From positions 1 through 64,000 of the forward strand of contig CACYGI010000004.1 in NCBI GenBank assembly GCA_902773925.1: 64,000 bases of DNA, in the 5' to 3' direction. Within the stretch, counting starts at the first letter, position 1. The number at the start of each line of letters is the position of its first letter. Below are positions 1 to 7,230 of this stretch, piece after piece. Both the position numbers and the translations under genes were made by a program. This DNA is from an uncultured Bacteroidia bacterium (GTDB taxonomy: Bacteria; Bacteroidota; Bacteroidia; Bacteroidales; UBA932). The notes under the pieces were generated by a model, which saw only the letters and a list, made by a program, of their open reading frames with translations, had not been told where the DNA came from and made no database searches.

Positions 1-216
1 CCGCAGATGTTTATCTCGAAGTTGTTCATAGATTTCCTGGAAGCCGGAGAAATAGAAATAACCGACAAGAAAATACGCCTTATCGCATCCAGGAAGGATA
101 TTATTAATGACTTCCGACAGGAACTTATCCTGATTGGTTATCAAGTTTTGGCTCATAAAGATGCTGCAAAAATGTATGTTATGGGTATGTTTTCCGCTTA
201 TAAATGTCAAATATAG
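1..216 (+). CDS. 3' end of an unidentified AT-rich gene (partial)
   Basis: The reading frame is open from the first base of the window to a TAG at 214-216, so the gene may begin upstream; the first ATG inside the window is at 7 and would give 69 aa. The peptide is mixed-charge, without a signal peptide, membrane segment or motif I recognise. The base composition is clearly more AT-rich than the genes from 2969 onward, which fits recently acquired DNA. Its stop codon overlaps the start of the 40-codon frame at 204. I cannot assign a function; that it is coding at all is likely but not certain. Confidence 0.45.
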   Translation, partial: PQMFISKLFIDFLEAGEIEITDKKIRLIASRKDIINDFRQELILIGYQVLAHKDAAKMYVMGMFSAYKCQI

Positions 217-326
217 CGATTATCAATGAAAAACAGAACAAGAAACCGCATGATAGAAAGAAGCTTTCCCCAATAGAGATTAAATTTCAATGCTATGACC
301 CTAATACCATCGTTAATGGGATATAA
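204..326 (+). CDS. small 40-aa ORF overlapping the preceding stop
   Basis: An ATG at 204 lies 13 nt inside the end of the preceding frame and opens a 40-codon frame ending in TAA at 324-326. The overlap is the arrangement expected for translational coupling. The product is Lys/Asn-rich, has a central KKLSPIEIKF stretch, and has no membrane segment. It could be a real small protein, the broken end of a larger gene, or chance. I do not recognise a family. Confidence 0.25.
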   Translation: MSNIAIINEKQNKKPHDRKKLSPIEIKFQCYDPNTIVNGI

Positions 327-403
327 TGTGATTCTCATTACTTGAGAGAGTTAACATAATCATTGATTCCCCTCTTCATTCATCACGTCCCCTCACTCTT
401 CAC

Positions 404-487
404 TTATCTCTTCCCCTCCTTCCTCATTTGTGCACGGATTTCGCGGATGATCGCATTGATTTCGTCCAGGGGCATATCTGTTACGCC
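404..487 (-). pseudogene. C-terminal remnant of a small gene, cut by a repeat
   Basis: Read on the minus strand, about 27 codons ending at 404 encode a protein-like tail (MPLDEINAIIREIRAQ followed by a basic end). Upstream of this the frame runs straight into a repeat (491-659) that also occurs elsewhere without this tail, so the original gene appears to have been truncated by the repeat. Short tails of this look occur in antitoxin-like proteins, but that is only an impression. Treat it as a gene fragment. Confidence 0.3.
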
Positions 488-490
488 GCG

Positions 491-659
491 GCGCAGGGCA
501 TCGGCCTTTGAGAATACTCTGGAGGGTATTAGCTGCGCCTTCGGGGTCAAAACGAAGGGGAAGGCGCAGACGATACCCCTTAGATAATACTCTGACGCGT
601 ACTCGCTGCGCCTTCCGAGAGCAAGAGAGATAATTTGGTCCAAAGTGGGCACAAAAAGG
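491..659. repeat. repeat alpha, copy 1 (169 nt)
   Basis: This block matches 1021-1189 base for base in register (offset 530) with about four substitutions by eye and no gap. A shorter, more diverged copy is at 2847-2935. It holds several short inverted motifs and no convincing reading frame. Confidence 0.85.
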
Positions 660-780
660 GCCTATTTTGTGCCCGGATTGAGAAAAAATCAAAAGCGGGC
701 ACGAAAAGGCAGGTTTTTGTTCCCGGATTGCATAGGTGTAGCCGAAGGAATAGATCTTTCGCTTCGCTCAAGATGACAGG
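641..780. repeat. repeat gamma: tandem hairpin units
   Basis: Two units start at 641 and 691 and a third at 1171. Each has an A-tract arm and a T-tract arm closed by GGG/CCC, for example GGGCACAAAA with TTTTGTGCCC at about 647-675. The unit at 691-780 aligns without gaps to 1171-1260 (offset 480). The units look like a small family of hairpins, possibly terminator-like, scattered as repeats. The stretch 781-865 holds only short repeat fragments of the same kind. Confidence 0.7.
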
Positions 781-865
781 GAGCGTAGCCGGCGGACAGC
801 ACCGCGAGATCCTTCGCTCCGCTCAGGATGACCGAAGGGGAAGGCCTAAGATGACAATGGTTGTT

Positions 866-1007
866 ACCGGTGGGGTTGATAAGATGCGGCAGGCCAAGCC
901 GCTCTAGAAGTCATTCTAAGAGGGGTTGATCTGCCGCACAGGCTAAAATCGGGCGATGCGGCAGGACGACCGGCCACAGAACGCACTCCAGGGCACATTG
1001 CCCTAGC
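866..1007. repeat. repeat beta, copy 1 (142-nt direct repeat)
   Basis: Identical to 2534-2675 except for one base (about 904), in the same orientation. Inside it GATGCGGCAG and CTGCCGCA can pair. The two copies bracket the rhuM-like gene, so recombination between them would remove 1668 bp including that gene. Confidence 0.9.
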
Positions 1008-1020
1008 GGACAGAGGGAAG

Positions 1021-1189
1021 GCGCAGGGCATCGGCCTTTGAGAATACTCTGGAGGGTATTAGCTGCACCTTCGGGGTCAAAACGAAGGGGAAGGCGCAGA
1101 CGATACCCCTTAGATGATACTCTGACGCGTACTCGCTGCGCCTTCCGAGAGCAAGAGAGATAATTCGGTCCAAAGCGGGCACAAAAAGG
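1021..1189. repeat. repeat alpha, copy 2
   Basis: Second copy of the 491-659 block, running on into a gamma unit (1171-1260). The region from 1261 to the promoter at 1422 is plain intergenic DNA in which I see nothing else. Confidence 0.85.
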
Positions 1190-1421
1190 CGGGTTTTTGT
1201 TCCCGCTTTGCGGGGGCGTAGCCGAAGGAGTAGATCCTTCGCTCCGCCCGGGATGACCGGAGAGGAAGGCTCAGGCTAGTGTAGTTATTCTCATTATTGT
1301 GACTGCCATAAGATAACTGCAGAAAGCTTCATTTAGTTACCCTAAAAAGATGCCGAATTCAATCCGCAATTCCCAATCCTCGCATTATTTGCAAAGACTT
1401 GCATCAGCGCAGCCTTTAGCT

Positions 1422-1429
1422 TATCTTTG
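1422..1429 (+). promoter_or_regulatory. -7 promoter box for the rhuM-like gene
   Basis: TATCTTTG fits the Bacteroidota -7 consensus TAnnTTTG. A TTG at 1427 that could extend the downstream frame lies inside this box, so the true start must be the ATG at 1448. Confidence 0.6.
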
Positions 1430-1447
1430 CAAAAATTGAATTGCGCT

Positions 1448-2485
1448 ATGAGCAGTAATACACACAATACAGGAGAAATCCTCCTCTATCAGACCTTAGA
1501 CGGAGTTTCCAAGATAGAAGTCACCTTGGCGGACGAGACCGTTTGGCTCTCTATAGACCAAATGTCAACTCTCTTTCAGCGCAACAAGTCTACCATTTCT
1601 CGTCATATCAGGGATGCTTTTGAGTGCGGGGAACTGGATCCGGATTCAGTTGTTGCATTTTTTGCAACAACTGCCGCCGACGGAAAGAATTATAATGTTT
1701 CCTACTATAACCTTGACATGATTATTAGCGTAGGCTACCGCGTACACAGTCTCCGCGGTGTTCAATTTAGGATGTGGGCAACCCGGACACTTAAAGAATA
1801 TCTCGTCAAAGGCTTCGCTATGAACGACGAGATTCTCAAACGAGCCGGTGGTGGCAACTACTTCGACGAACTCCTTGCTCGTATCCGTGACATACGCTCT
1901 TCAGAAAAGGTTTTCTACCGTAAAGTGTTGGAAATATATGCCCTCAGCATTGACTATGACCCACGGGCCGAAACCACCAGAACCTTCTTCAAGACAGTTC
2001 AGAATAAAATACACTTCGCTGTTCATGGCCATACCGCAGCAGAACTTATTTATAATAGGGCCGATGCTGACAAAGATTTTATGGGACTGATGACATGGAC
2101 CGGACCACTTCCACGCCGCACAGATGCCGAAGTAGCCAAGAATTACCTTAATGCAGATGAGGTTGACACACTGAACCGTATCGTAAGCTTGTACTTGGAC
2201 TATGCTGAACTTCAGGCAAAGGAACATAAGCCAATGTACATGAATGACTGGATCCAGCGGCTGGACGATTTCCTCAAACTCTCTGGCAAAGAACTACTGC
2301 AACACGCTGGCACCATATCGGCTAAGTTGGCTAAAGAGAAGGCAGATGCCGAATACGATAAGTTTGAAGAGCGTACAAGTAATGAGTTATCACCAGTAGA
2401 ACTTCATTTCATTGAGAACTTTGAGAGGGAGAGGCTAAAACTGACAGCAGGAAGCAGCCATACAACTTTGACGAACAAACAATGA
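1448..2485 (+). CDS. rhuM: RhuM-family protein
   Basis: 345 aa. The N-terminal 110 residues match the RhuM family: GEILLYQT, an ETVWLSIDQMSTLF helix-turn-helix-like segment, ELDPDSVV, then YNLDMIISVGYR and the FRMWAT / LKEYLVKGF motif. RhuM was first noted as a putative virulence protein on a Salmonella pathogenicity island; its biochemical role is not established, though the family is frequent beside Fic/DOC and other defence or mobile genes. The start at 1448 is chosen because an earlier TTG lies within the promoter box. No Fic partner or other defence gene is adjacent. Direct repeats on both sides (866-1007 and 2534-2675) suggest acquired or removable cargo. Family assignment is secure, function unknown. 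Confidence 0.85.
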   Translation: MSSNTHNTGEILLYQTLDGVSKIEVTLADETVWLSIDQMSTLFQRNKSTISRHIRDAFECGELDPDSVVAFFATTAADGKNYNVSYYNLDMIISVGYRVHSLRGVQFRMWATRTLKEYLVKGFAMNDEILKRAGGGNYFDELLARIRDIRSSEKVFYRKVLEIYALSIDYDPRAETTRTFFKTVQNKIHFAVHGHTAAELIYNRADADKDFMGLMTWTGPLPRRTDAEVAKNYLNADEVDTLNRIVSLYLDYAELQAKEHKPMYMNDWIQRLDDFLKLSGKELLQHAGTISAKLAKEKADAEYDKFEERTSNELSPVELHFIENFERERLKLTAGSSHTTLTNKQ

Positions 2486-2533
2486 TTTCGCAGACAGAGA
2501 AATCAAACAATGCCCCCTGCTCCGCTCAGGATA

Positions 2534-2675
2534 ACCGGTGGGGTTGATAAGATGCGGCAGGCCAAGCCGCTCCAGAAGTCATTCTAAGAGGGGTTGATCT
2601 GCCGCACAGGCTAAAATCGGGCGATGCGGCAGGACGACCGGCCACAGAACGCACTCCAGGGCACATTGCCCTAGC
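2534..2675. repeat. repeat beta, copy 2
   Basis: Direct copy of 866-1007 with a single mismatch. It joins directly to a palindromic-element fragment at 2672, so the repeats here are mosaic. Confidence 0.9.
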
Positions 2676-2842
2676 CGAGATACATTCATTATTTGCTAAG
2701 CCGAAGGGCGTGCTTAGCGCCGTCGGGCGCTAGCGAAGGTGACGAAGCGTTAGCTCGTGTAATAGTGTCACCGAAGCGGCGGGGTTTGGGGCAGAGCCCC
2801 AGTAAACACAGTATGTTCGAGGCGCGAAGGCGTAGCCGGCGG
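2672..2842. repeat. rearranged copy D of the palindromic element
   Basis: The left part (2672-2694, GCCGAGATACATTC and following) is identical to the left arm of copy A at 21131, and the right part (2813-2842, TTCGAGGCGCG to AGCCGGCGG) matches the right arms of copies A-C. Between them lie about 118 nt with other short inverted repeats (GCGCTAGC, GGGGCAGAGCCCC) instead of the short loop of intact copies, and the two central arms no longer pair fully. It looks like an element disrupted by insertion or recombination. Confidence 0.6.
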
Positions 2843-2846
2843 ACAG

Positions 2847-2935
2847 AGGGAAGGCGCAGACGAGACCCCTTAGATGACACTCTAACAAGTACTCGCTGCG
2901 ACTTCTAAGAGAGATACTTCGGTCAAAGCGGGCAC
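2847..2935. repeat. repeat alpha, diverged partial copy 3
   Basis: Matches about 560-650 of alpha copy 1 (GGCGCAGACGA, CCCCTTAGAT, GTACTCGCTGCG, CAAAGCGGGC) with substitutions and small deletions. The remainder up to 2968 holds nothing recognisable. Confidence 0.6.
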
Positions 2936-2968
2936 TCTTCTACGAACAGAATAAAATATTAGCCCTGG

Positions 2969-3625
2969 TCAGAAAGCATTCAATAACTCCGTGAACCGGA
3001 CGCGGATATCGGCAAGAATGGAACGCCAGTCCTTCAGGTTTCCGTCCAAGTTATCGGATACCGCCTTGAGGCAGTAGAAGGGGATATCGTACATCTTGCA
3101 GAAGCAGGCCGCAGCGTAAGCCTCCATGTCAAAGAGGTCGTACTGCTGCGAAAGCTCCTTCACCTGCTCCGGACTGAAGGTCTGGGTGCTCATAAAATAA
3201 TCCCCTGAAAAGATGCTGGCGCCATCGCCCGAAAGTTCAATACAATCATGCACCAGATCGCAGCCGCCGTTGAAGATCCTGGTACAGTTGACAATGGTGC
3301 CGATGGGATATTTGGCCGACCCGGCGCTTCCAATGTTAAGGACAACGGGATTGCTTCCTTCAGGCAGCGTTTCGTGCCATTTCACCAGACCGCTGAACAT
3401 TCGCATCTTTCCCATCCCGGTGAAAACCACGGGGAATGGTACTTCGTCAGGAGAAATCTCATCTTTGTCGGCCACAAACAGGAACACCTCACGTCCCTTG
3501 AGCTCTTCTAAAACTTGATTTACAGCCGTCATTGTATCCTGATCAGCGGGTTCAACATCGACTTGACGGCTTTCGCAGGCGATCAAAAGGAGACACCCGA
3601 AAAGCAAAGCCAGCGTTTTCTTCAT
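2969..3625 (-). CDS. lipoprotein with an MTA/SAH nucleosidase-like domain
   Basis: 218 aa. The N-terminus is a lipoprotein signal with lipobox LIAC at about residues 16-19. The start at 3625 puts a lysine pair directly before the hydrophobic core; an upstream ATG at 3667 would bury the signal. The rest resembles the nucleoside phosphorylase/MTA-SAH nucleosidase fold: TGMGKMRM, NIGSAGS, FDMEAYAAA (the ME pair that binds ribose in the family) and KAVSDN (the catalytic Asp). An equivalent of the N-terminal glutamate of the family is not obvious. Known family members hydrolyse methylthioadenosine and S-adenosylhomocysteine in the cytosol, so a membrane-anchored exported form is unusual. A role on extracellular or periplasmic nucleosides is inference. 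Lies 25 nt after the osmC-like gene. Confidence 0.7.
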   Translation of the reverse strand: MKKTLALLFGCLLLIACESRQVDVEPADQDTMTAVNQVLEELKGREVFLFVADKDEISPDEVPFPVVFTGMGKMRMFSGLVKWHETLPEGSNPVVLNIGSAGSAKYPIGTIVNCTRIFNGGCDLVHDCIELSGDGASIFSGDYFMSTQTFSPEQVKELSQQYDLFDMEAYAAACFCKMYDIPFYCLKAVSDNLDGNLKDWRSILADIRVRFTELLNAF

Positions 3626-3650
3626 AATCTTCACACTATAATTACATAGC

Positions 3651-4058
3651 CTAATAAATGAACTCAATCACCTCCTTGAGCTCCGGGCTGAGGCTGTTGC
3701 CGACCGGGCAGGTGTGGGCGGCGTTCTCGATGATGGCCTTCTGCTTGTCGGTATAGCGGGCATCCTTCGGGAAACGGATCTGGAGGTGAAGCTCAGCCAC
3801 GCGACGGGGGCCGCTGGCCATAACCTTCTCCGTGACGATCTCCGTCCCGTCCACCGAAAAACCGTGCGTGCGGGCCGCAATACCCATTATCGTAAGCATA
3901 CAGCAGCCCAGGGAGGCCGCGAAAAGATCGGTCGGAGAAAAGCAGTCGCCCTCTCCCTGATTGTCCTTTGGCGCAGAAGTTACGATCTTCACGCCCGAAT
4001 CCAGATGCTCGGCCTCGCAATGGAGGTTGCCCTTGTAGATGGTTTTGATCTTTGTCAT
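3651..4058 (-). CDS. OsmC family peroxiredoxin-like protein
   Basis: 135 aa, the usual length for the OsmC/Ohr family. The two redox cysteines are in the expected places: SLGCC at residues 50-53 and HTCPVG at 115-120. Members reduce organic hydroperoxides or handle reactive sulfur in the cytosol using a thiol partner. The exact substrate cannot be read from the sequence. It sits between mscS and the nucleosidase-like lipoprotein on the same strand and could be co-transcribed with either. Confidence 0.85.
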   Translation of the reverse strand: MTKIKTIYKGNLHCEAEHLDSGVKIVTSAPKDNQGEGDCFSPTDLFAASLGCCMLTIMGIAARTHGFSVDGTEIVTEKVMASGPRRVAELHLQIRFPKDARYTDKQKAIIENAAHTCPVGNSLSPELKEVIEFIY

Positions 4059-4076
4059 GGCAGGCAGAATGAAGTG

Positions 4077-5006
4077 TTACGAAATTTTGTCTTTGATATG
4101 AACATCCAGCTGCGGGAACGGGAAGTGGAATCCCGCCTTCTGCAGGCCGACGTATGCGCGACTGTTGAAGTCGAAGAAGACGCCCCAATAATCCTCGGGC
4201 CGCACCCATCCCCTTACGGTAAATATCACCGCGCTTTCGGCCAGGCTGGAGACGGCGGCAAACGGATCGGAAGCCCCGGGAGTGGCAGAGTCCAGCACGC
4301 GGCTGTCCTCCTTCAGAAGGGAGATAAGGCATTCGCGGCAGGCAGCCTCGTCCGTGCCGTATTCGAGACTGATATTCCAGTCCACTCGGCGAAGCGGCTG
4401 GTTGGTTAGGTTGTTGATCGTGCCGTTGGAAAGGGCGCCGTTGGGCAGGACGATCGTCCGGTTGTCGGGCGTGAGCAGGCGCGTATGCACGATGGAAAGC
4501 TCTGTGACCACGCCGGTGTAGCCCTGCGCCTCGATCAGGTCGCCTACCTTGAAGGGCTTGAATATGACGAGCATTATGCCGCCAGCGAAATTCTGTACCG
4601 CACCGCCCATAGCCATACCGATGGCCATACCTCCGGCCGCCAGCAGCGCCGCGATAGAGGTGGTATTGATGCCAAGTGCGCCGATGACGCTGACTATAAG
4701 CACGATGGTCAGGATGACCGAGACCATGTTGGCGATAAACTGGGCCGCGGTGGCTTCGGTCTGGCGGCGGCGGAAGACCCGCTTGAGCCAGCGCTTGACA
4801 AGGCGGATGAGCCACGCTCCGATGATGTATATCAGGATGGCCGCTACGACCTTGATACCGAACTGGATGGCCTGCTGCCCAAGGTCTTTGAGCGTGCCCC
4901 CGGGATCGGAGATCAGGCTTTGCGCCACCTGATGCGTGGCGGTACGGACGGAATCCATATGATGAGCTATATCCTCCGGATTAGGGGTCTGAAGAAATGT
5001 AAACAT
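4077..5006 (-). CDS. MscS family mechanosensitive channel
   Basis: 309 aa. Two N-terminal membrane helices (about 46-68 and 88-110) are followed by the Gly/Ala-rich pore helix of MscS (AAGGMAIGMAMGGAVQNFAG, about 125-144) and the KPFKVGDLIE entry to the cytoplasmic beta domain; the C-terminus ends in the family's FPFPQLDVH. Channels of this type open under membrane tension and release solutes during hypo-osmotic shock in the inner membrane. It is followed by osmC and preceded upstream by tRNA-Val. No promoter box is obvious, so it may be read from the tRNA promoter. Confidence 0.9.
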   Translation of the reverse strand: MFTFLQTPNPEDIAHHMDSVRTATHQVAQSLISDPGGTLKDLGQQAIQFGIKVVAAILIYIIGAWLIRLVKRWLKRVFRRRQTEATAAQFIANMVSVILTIVLIVSVIGALGINTTSIAALLAAGGMAIGMAMGGAVQNFAGGIMLVIFKPFKVGDLIEAQGYTGVVTELSIVHTRLLTPDNRTIVLPNGALSNGTINNLTNQPLRRVDWNISLEYGTDEAACRECLISLLKEDSRVLDSATPGASDPFAAVSSLAESAVIFTVRGWVRPEDYWGVFFDFNSRAYVGLQKAGFHFPFPQLDVHIKDKIS

Positions 5007-5037
5007 AGGACCTGAGTCGCTTATTTGGTGGGTGAAG

Positions 5038-5112
5038 TGGGAACAATTGGATTCGAACCAATGACCCCCTGCTTGTAAGGCAGGTGCTCTGAACCAGCTG
5101 AGCTATGCTCCC
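5038..5112 (-). tRNA. tRNA-Val (anticodon TAC)
   Basis: On the minus strand the 75 nt fold into a standard cloverleaf: acceptor GGGAGCA pairs with TGTTCCC, D-arm AGCTCAGCTGGTTCAGAGC, anticodon stem-loop CTGCCTTACAAGCAG with TAC, and T-arm GGTTCGAATCC. The discriminator is A and CCA is not encoded. Confidence 0.95.
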
Positions 5113-5122
5113 AAAGGGAAGG

Positions 5123-5153
5123 CAAAGGTAATTATTTTTTCCTTTCCAACAAA
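5123..5153 (-). promoter_or_regulatory. promoter of tRNA-Val
   Basis: On the minus strand TTTG (5150-5153) is 19 nt from TACCTTTG (5123-5130), an exact match to the Bacteroidota -33/-7 arrangement, ending 10 nt before the mature tRNA 5' end. Confidence 0.7.
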
Positions 5154-5157
5154 AAAA

Positions 5158-6294
5158 TTAGCGACGGCGCAAAATAGGAGCCGCATAAAGCTCCGTCATC
5201 GCGCGGCGGATGGCCGAGAGATCCGCGTCGCTGAGCGCAGGACCGCCATCGAGGGCCATCGGTGCGCGGGACACCTCATGCCCGAGATAAGCCTCGAATG
5301 CGGCTGTATCGCTGTCGCTGACGCCCTGAAGCAGGCAATACGCAGCCTCGGCTGTCGGCCAGACGTGATACAGGTCCAGCAGGTGCGCATCGATCTGCGA
5401 AGCAAGATAGCGGTATCGCTCATTGCGGCTGCAGGCGGCAGCCTCGGCGATCTCGGCTGCGCTGATAGGCTCGCCGAATGCCAGATGCACGCGTCCCTTG
5501 GGCTGAACGATGCCCGTAACGACGCTCTGCATATCTTCCATCGGAGCCTTGTGGTAGCTTCCCTCGCGCTGTGTCAGCACCGTCTCGCGGGCCTTGAGCA
5601 TAGCGCAGGGCTCATATTCGTATGAAATGCAGACGGGCATTATCGGCAGGGCGGCGAAATTGTCCTCGAAACTCCCCTCCCCGCTCAGATCCAGCATCTT
5701 CAGCAGGCCCGGCTCGGTCAGGTCTTCGCCATTTTTGGCGCGTCCTCCGCGATGCGCCAGCCATATCGAATTGCCTCCGGAGGAGGTCACGAGGCTGCGG
5801 ATATACTGCGAAAACTCCATCGAGACGCGGAACCGGTCGTGCGAAGACGAATCGCGGATGACCGTCACCATCCGGTTGGAACGCATCAGATCGCGCACGA
5901 AAGGCAGTGTGATGAGATTGTTGCCAGCGGCGATCTCCGTGCAGGGGATGCCGTTGCGCTCGAGCACGTATTCGAGTATCGCCGAATCCAGCACGATGTC
6001 GCGGTGATTGGCCAGCAGCACGAAGCGGCGGCCGGCGAGCAGGCGCATATTTTCCTCCCCGGAAATGCTCAGCCCGTCCGTAGTGCGCGTCAGGATGGCC
6101 TCCACGGCCGGAGACATTACCCTGTGCTGGAAATCATCCACGCCCCGGATATCCCGCAGCAGCGCAGCGAGAGCACCCGGCTCCCGGTCGGGGAACAGAT
6201 AAGCCGAAATGCGCGCCGTGACAGGCTCCTGAGCCACCCGGTGAAGGGCGGCCACGGCCTGCGCGTCTTCGTATGGACGGATATCCTCGAACAT
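5158..6294 (-). CDS. PlsC-like glycerolipid acyltransferase
   Basis: 378 aa. Residues 93-104 (LLANHRDIVLDS) carry the His...Asp catalytic motif of glycerol-3-phosphate/lysophosphatidate acyltransferases, here with five residues between His and Asp as in other NH-type members. A later PVCISYEYEP segment matches the acceptor block of the family. It probably transfers an acyl chain to glycerol-phosphate or a lysophospholipid at the inner membrane; the exact acceptor is open. The C-terminal 130 residues are an extension I do not recognise. Its start lies 3 nt past the stop of the upstream membrane protein gene, so the two and queA form one transcription unit. Confidence 0.75.
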   Translation of the reverse strand: MFEDIRPYEDAQAVAALHRVAQEPVTARISAYLFPDREPGALAALLRDIRGVDDFQHRVMSPAVEAILTRTTDGLSISGEENMRLLAGRRFVLLANHRDIVLDSAILEYVLERNGIPCTEIAAGNNLITLPFVRDLMRSNRMVTVIRDSSSHDRFRVSMEFSQYIRSLVTSSGGNSIWLAHRGGRAKNGEDLTEPGLLKMLDLSGEGSFEDNFAALPIMPVCISYEYEPCAMLKARETVLTQREGSYHKAPMEDMQSVVTGIVQPKGRVHLAFGEPISAAEIAEAAACSRNERYRYLASQIDAHLLDLYHVWPTAEAAYCLLQGVSDSDTAAFEAYLGHEVSRAPMALDGGPALSDADLSAIRRAMTELYAAPILRRR

Positions 6295-6297
6295 AGC

Positions 6298-7230
6298 CTA
6301 CTGCTGACGGCGCAGATAGAGATTGGACATAGGGACTGCCAGGCCCAGATAGAGCACTGTCAGGACCATTGCCTTCCAGAACCAGCCGGCGGCCGGATTG
6401 AAGCTTGCGGGGACGCAGTAGAGCAGCGTATAGAGCACGACTGTCAGCACGGCCAGAAGCGGCCAGATGCGCCAGCGCGTAAACTTGAGCAGCAGGATCG
6501 AGATGCAGACGGCGGCCATCGGCACCACCAGATAGTGGCTCGGAGCTCCCGATATCCAGGTGACGATGGTCCAGACCAGCATCACGATCAGCGAGGCGAA
6601 GAGCACCATAAAATCATAGCGGGCGGCGGCGTTGTCGGCAGCGCTCTTGCGGACCGAGGTTGCGGCGGCCTTGCGGCGCGCGTTATTGCGTCCGCGGTTG
6701 TAGAAGTACAGGAATAAGGCCAGGACCAGCAGAGGCGCGAAAAAGTACCATATAATCCCGACTACGCCCATTGTCAGGCGGACGATCAGGTATCCGATAC
6801 CGAATACCGCCAGGGTGCCCAGCAGGATGCGCAGCGTCATACCCATCAGCGAACCGGCGACGACATTGCCGCTGAGCATCGAGAATATGAGCGCCACGGC
6901 CAGGAGGCCGAAAACAATGAAAACGAAGGTCATATAGCCGCTGCGGGACATCTGGTTGTCAACTGCAGGAGGGGCCTGAATGTCTGAGACCTGGCGGCCG
7001 TGCCCCTCGGGGACGACGATGTCCTCAAAATGCGCGGGAGCCTCTGGCTGCTGCGTTTCAGCCTCAGGCGACTGCTGCTGCTGCTGCTGCTGCTGCTGCG
7101 CTTCGGAGGACTCCACTGCCGCGATGGCAGCCTTTTCACTCTTCAGGCCATAGCGGTCGAGCAGCCAGTAAGCCGAAGGAATCAATGCCACAAGGGCTAC
7201 GACAAGGATTATTACTCGAAAATTCTTCAT
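6298..7230 (-). CDS. polytopic membrane protein with a polyglutamine tract
   Basis: 310 aa of unknown function. One membrane helix at residues 5-24 is followed by a Gln/Glu/Pro-rich linker (about 38-70) with nine consecutive Gln, then about seven further hydrophobic helices. The Gln run is encoded by nine pure CAG codons (CTG on the plus strand at 7072-7098), so it is a potential slippage site whose length can change without loss of frame. No enzymatic motif is seen. The start overlaps the queA stop in an ATGA, placing it in a queA-acyltransferase operon. Confidence 0.7.
   Translation of the reverse strand: MKNFRVIILVVALVALIPSAYWLLDRYGLKSEKAAIAAVESSEAQQQQQQQQQSPEAETQQPEAPAHFEDIVVPEGHGRQVSDIQAPPAVDNQMSRSGYMTFVFIVFGLLAVALIFSMLSGNVVAGSLMGMTLRILLGTLAVFGIGYLIVRLTMGVVGIIWYFFAPLLVLALFLYFYNRGRNNARRKAAATSVRKSAADNAAARYDFMVLFASLIVMLVWTIVTWISGAPSHYLVVPMAAVCISILLLKFTRWRIWPLLAVLTVVLYTLLYCVPASFNPAAGWFWKAMVLTVLYLGLAVPMSNLYLRRQQ

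Noticed and set aside
635..907. 90-codon plus-strand frame among the gamma repeats
   Set aside because: It consists of repeat sequence that is also present at 1171-1260 without an open frame, so coding is unlikely.
1427..1447. TTG start seven codons upstream for rhuM, and similarly TTG at 60659 for the CDP-alcohol transferase
   Set aside because: Both TTG codons lie within the TAnnTTTG promoter boxes, so they cannot be on the transcripts.
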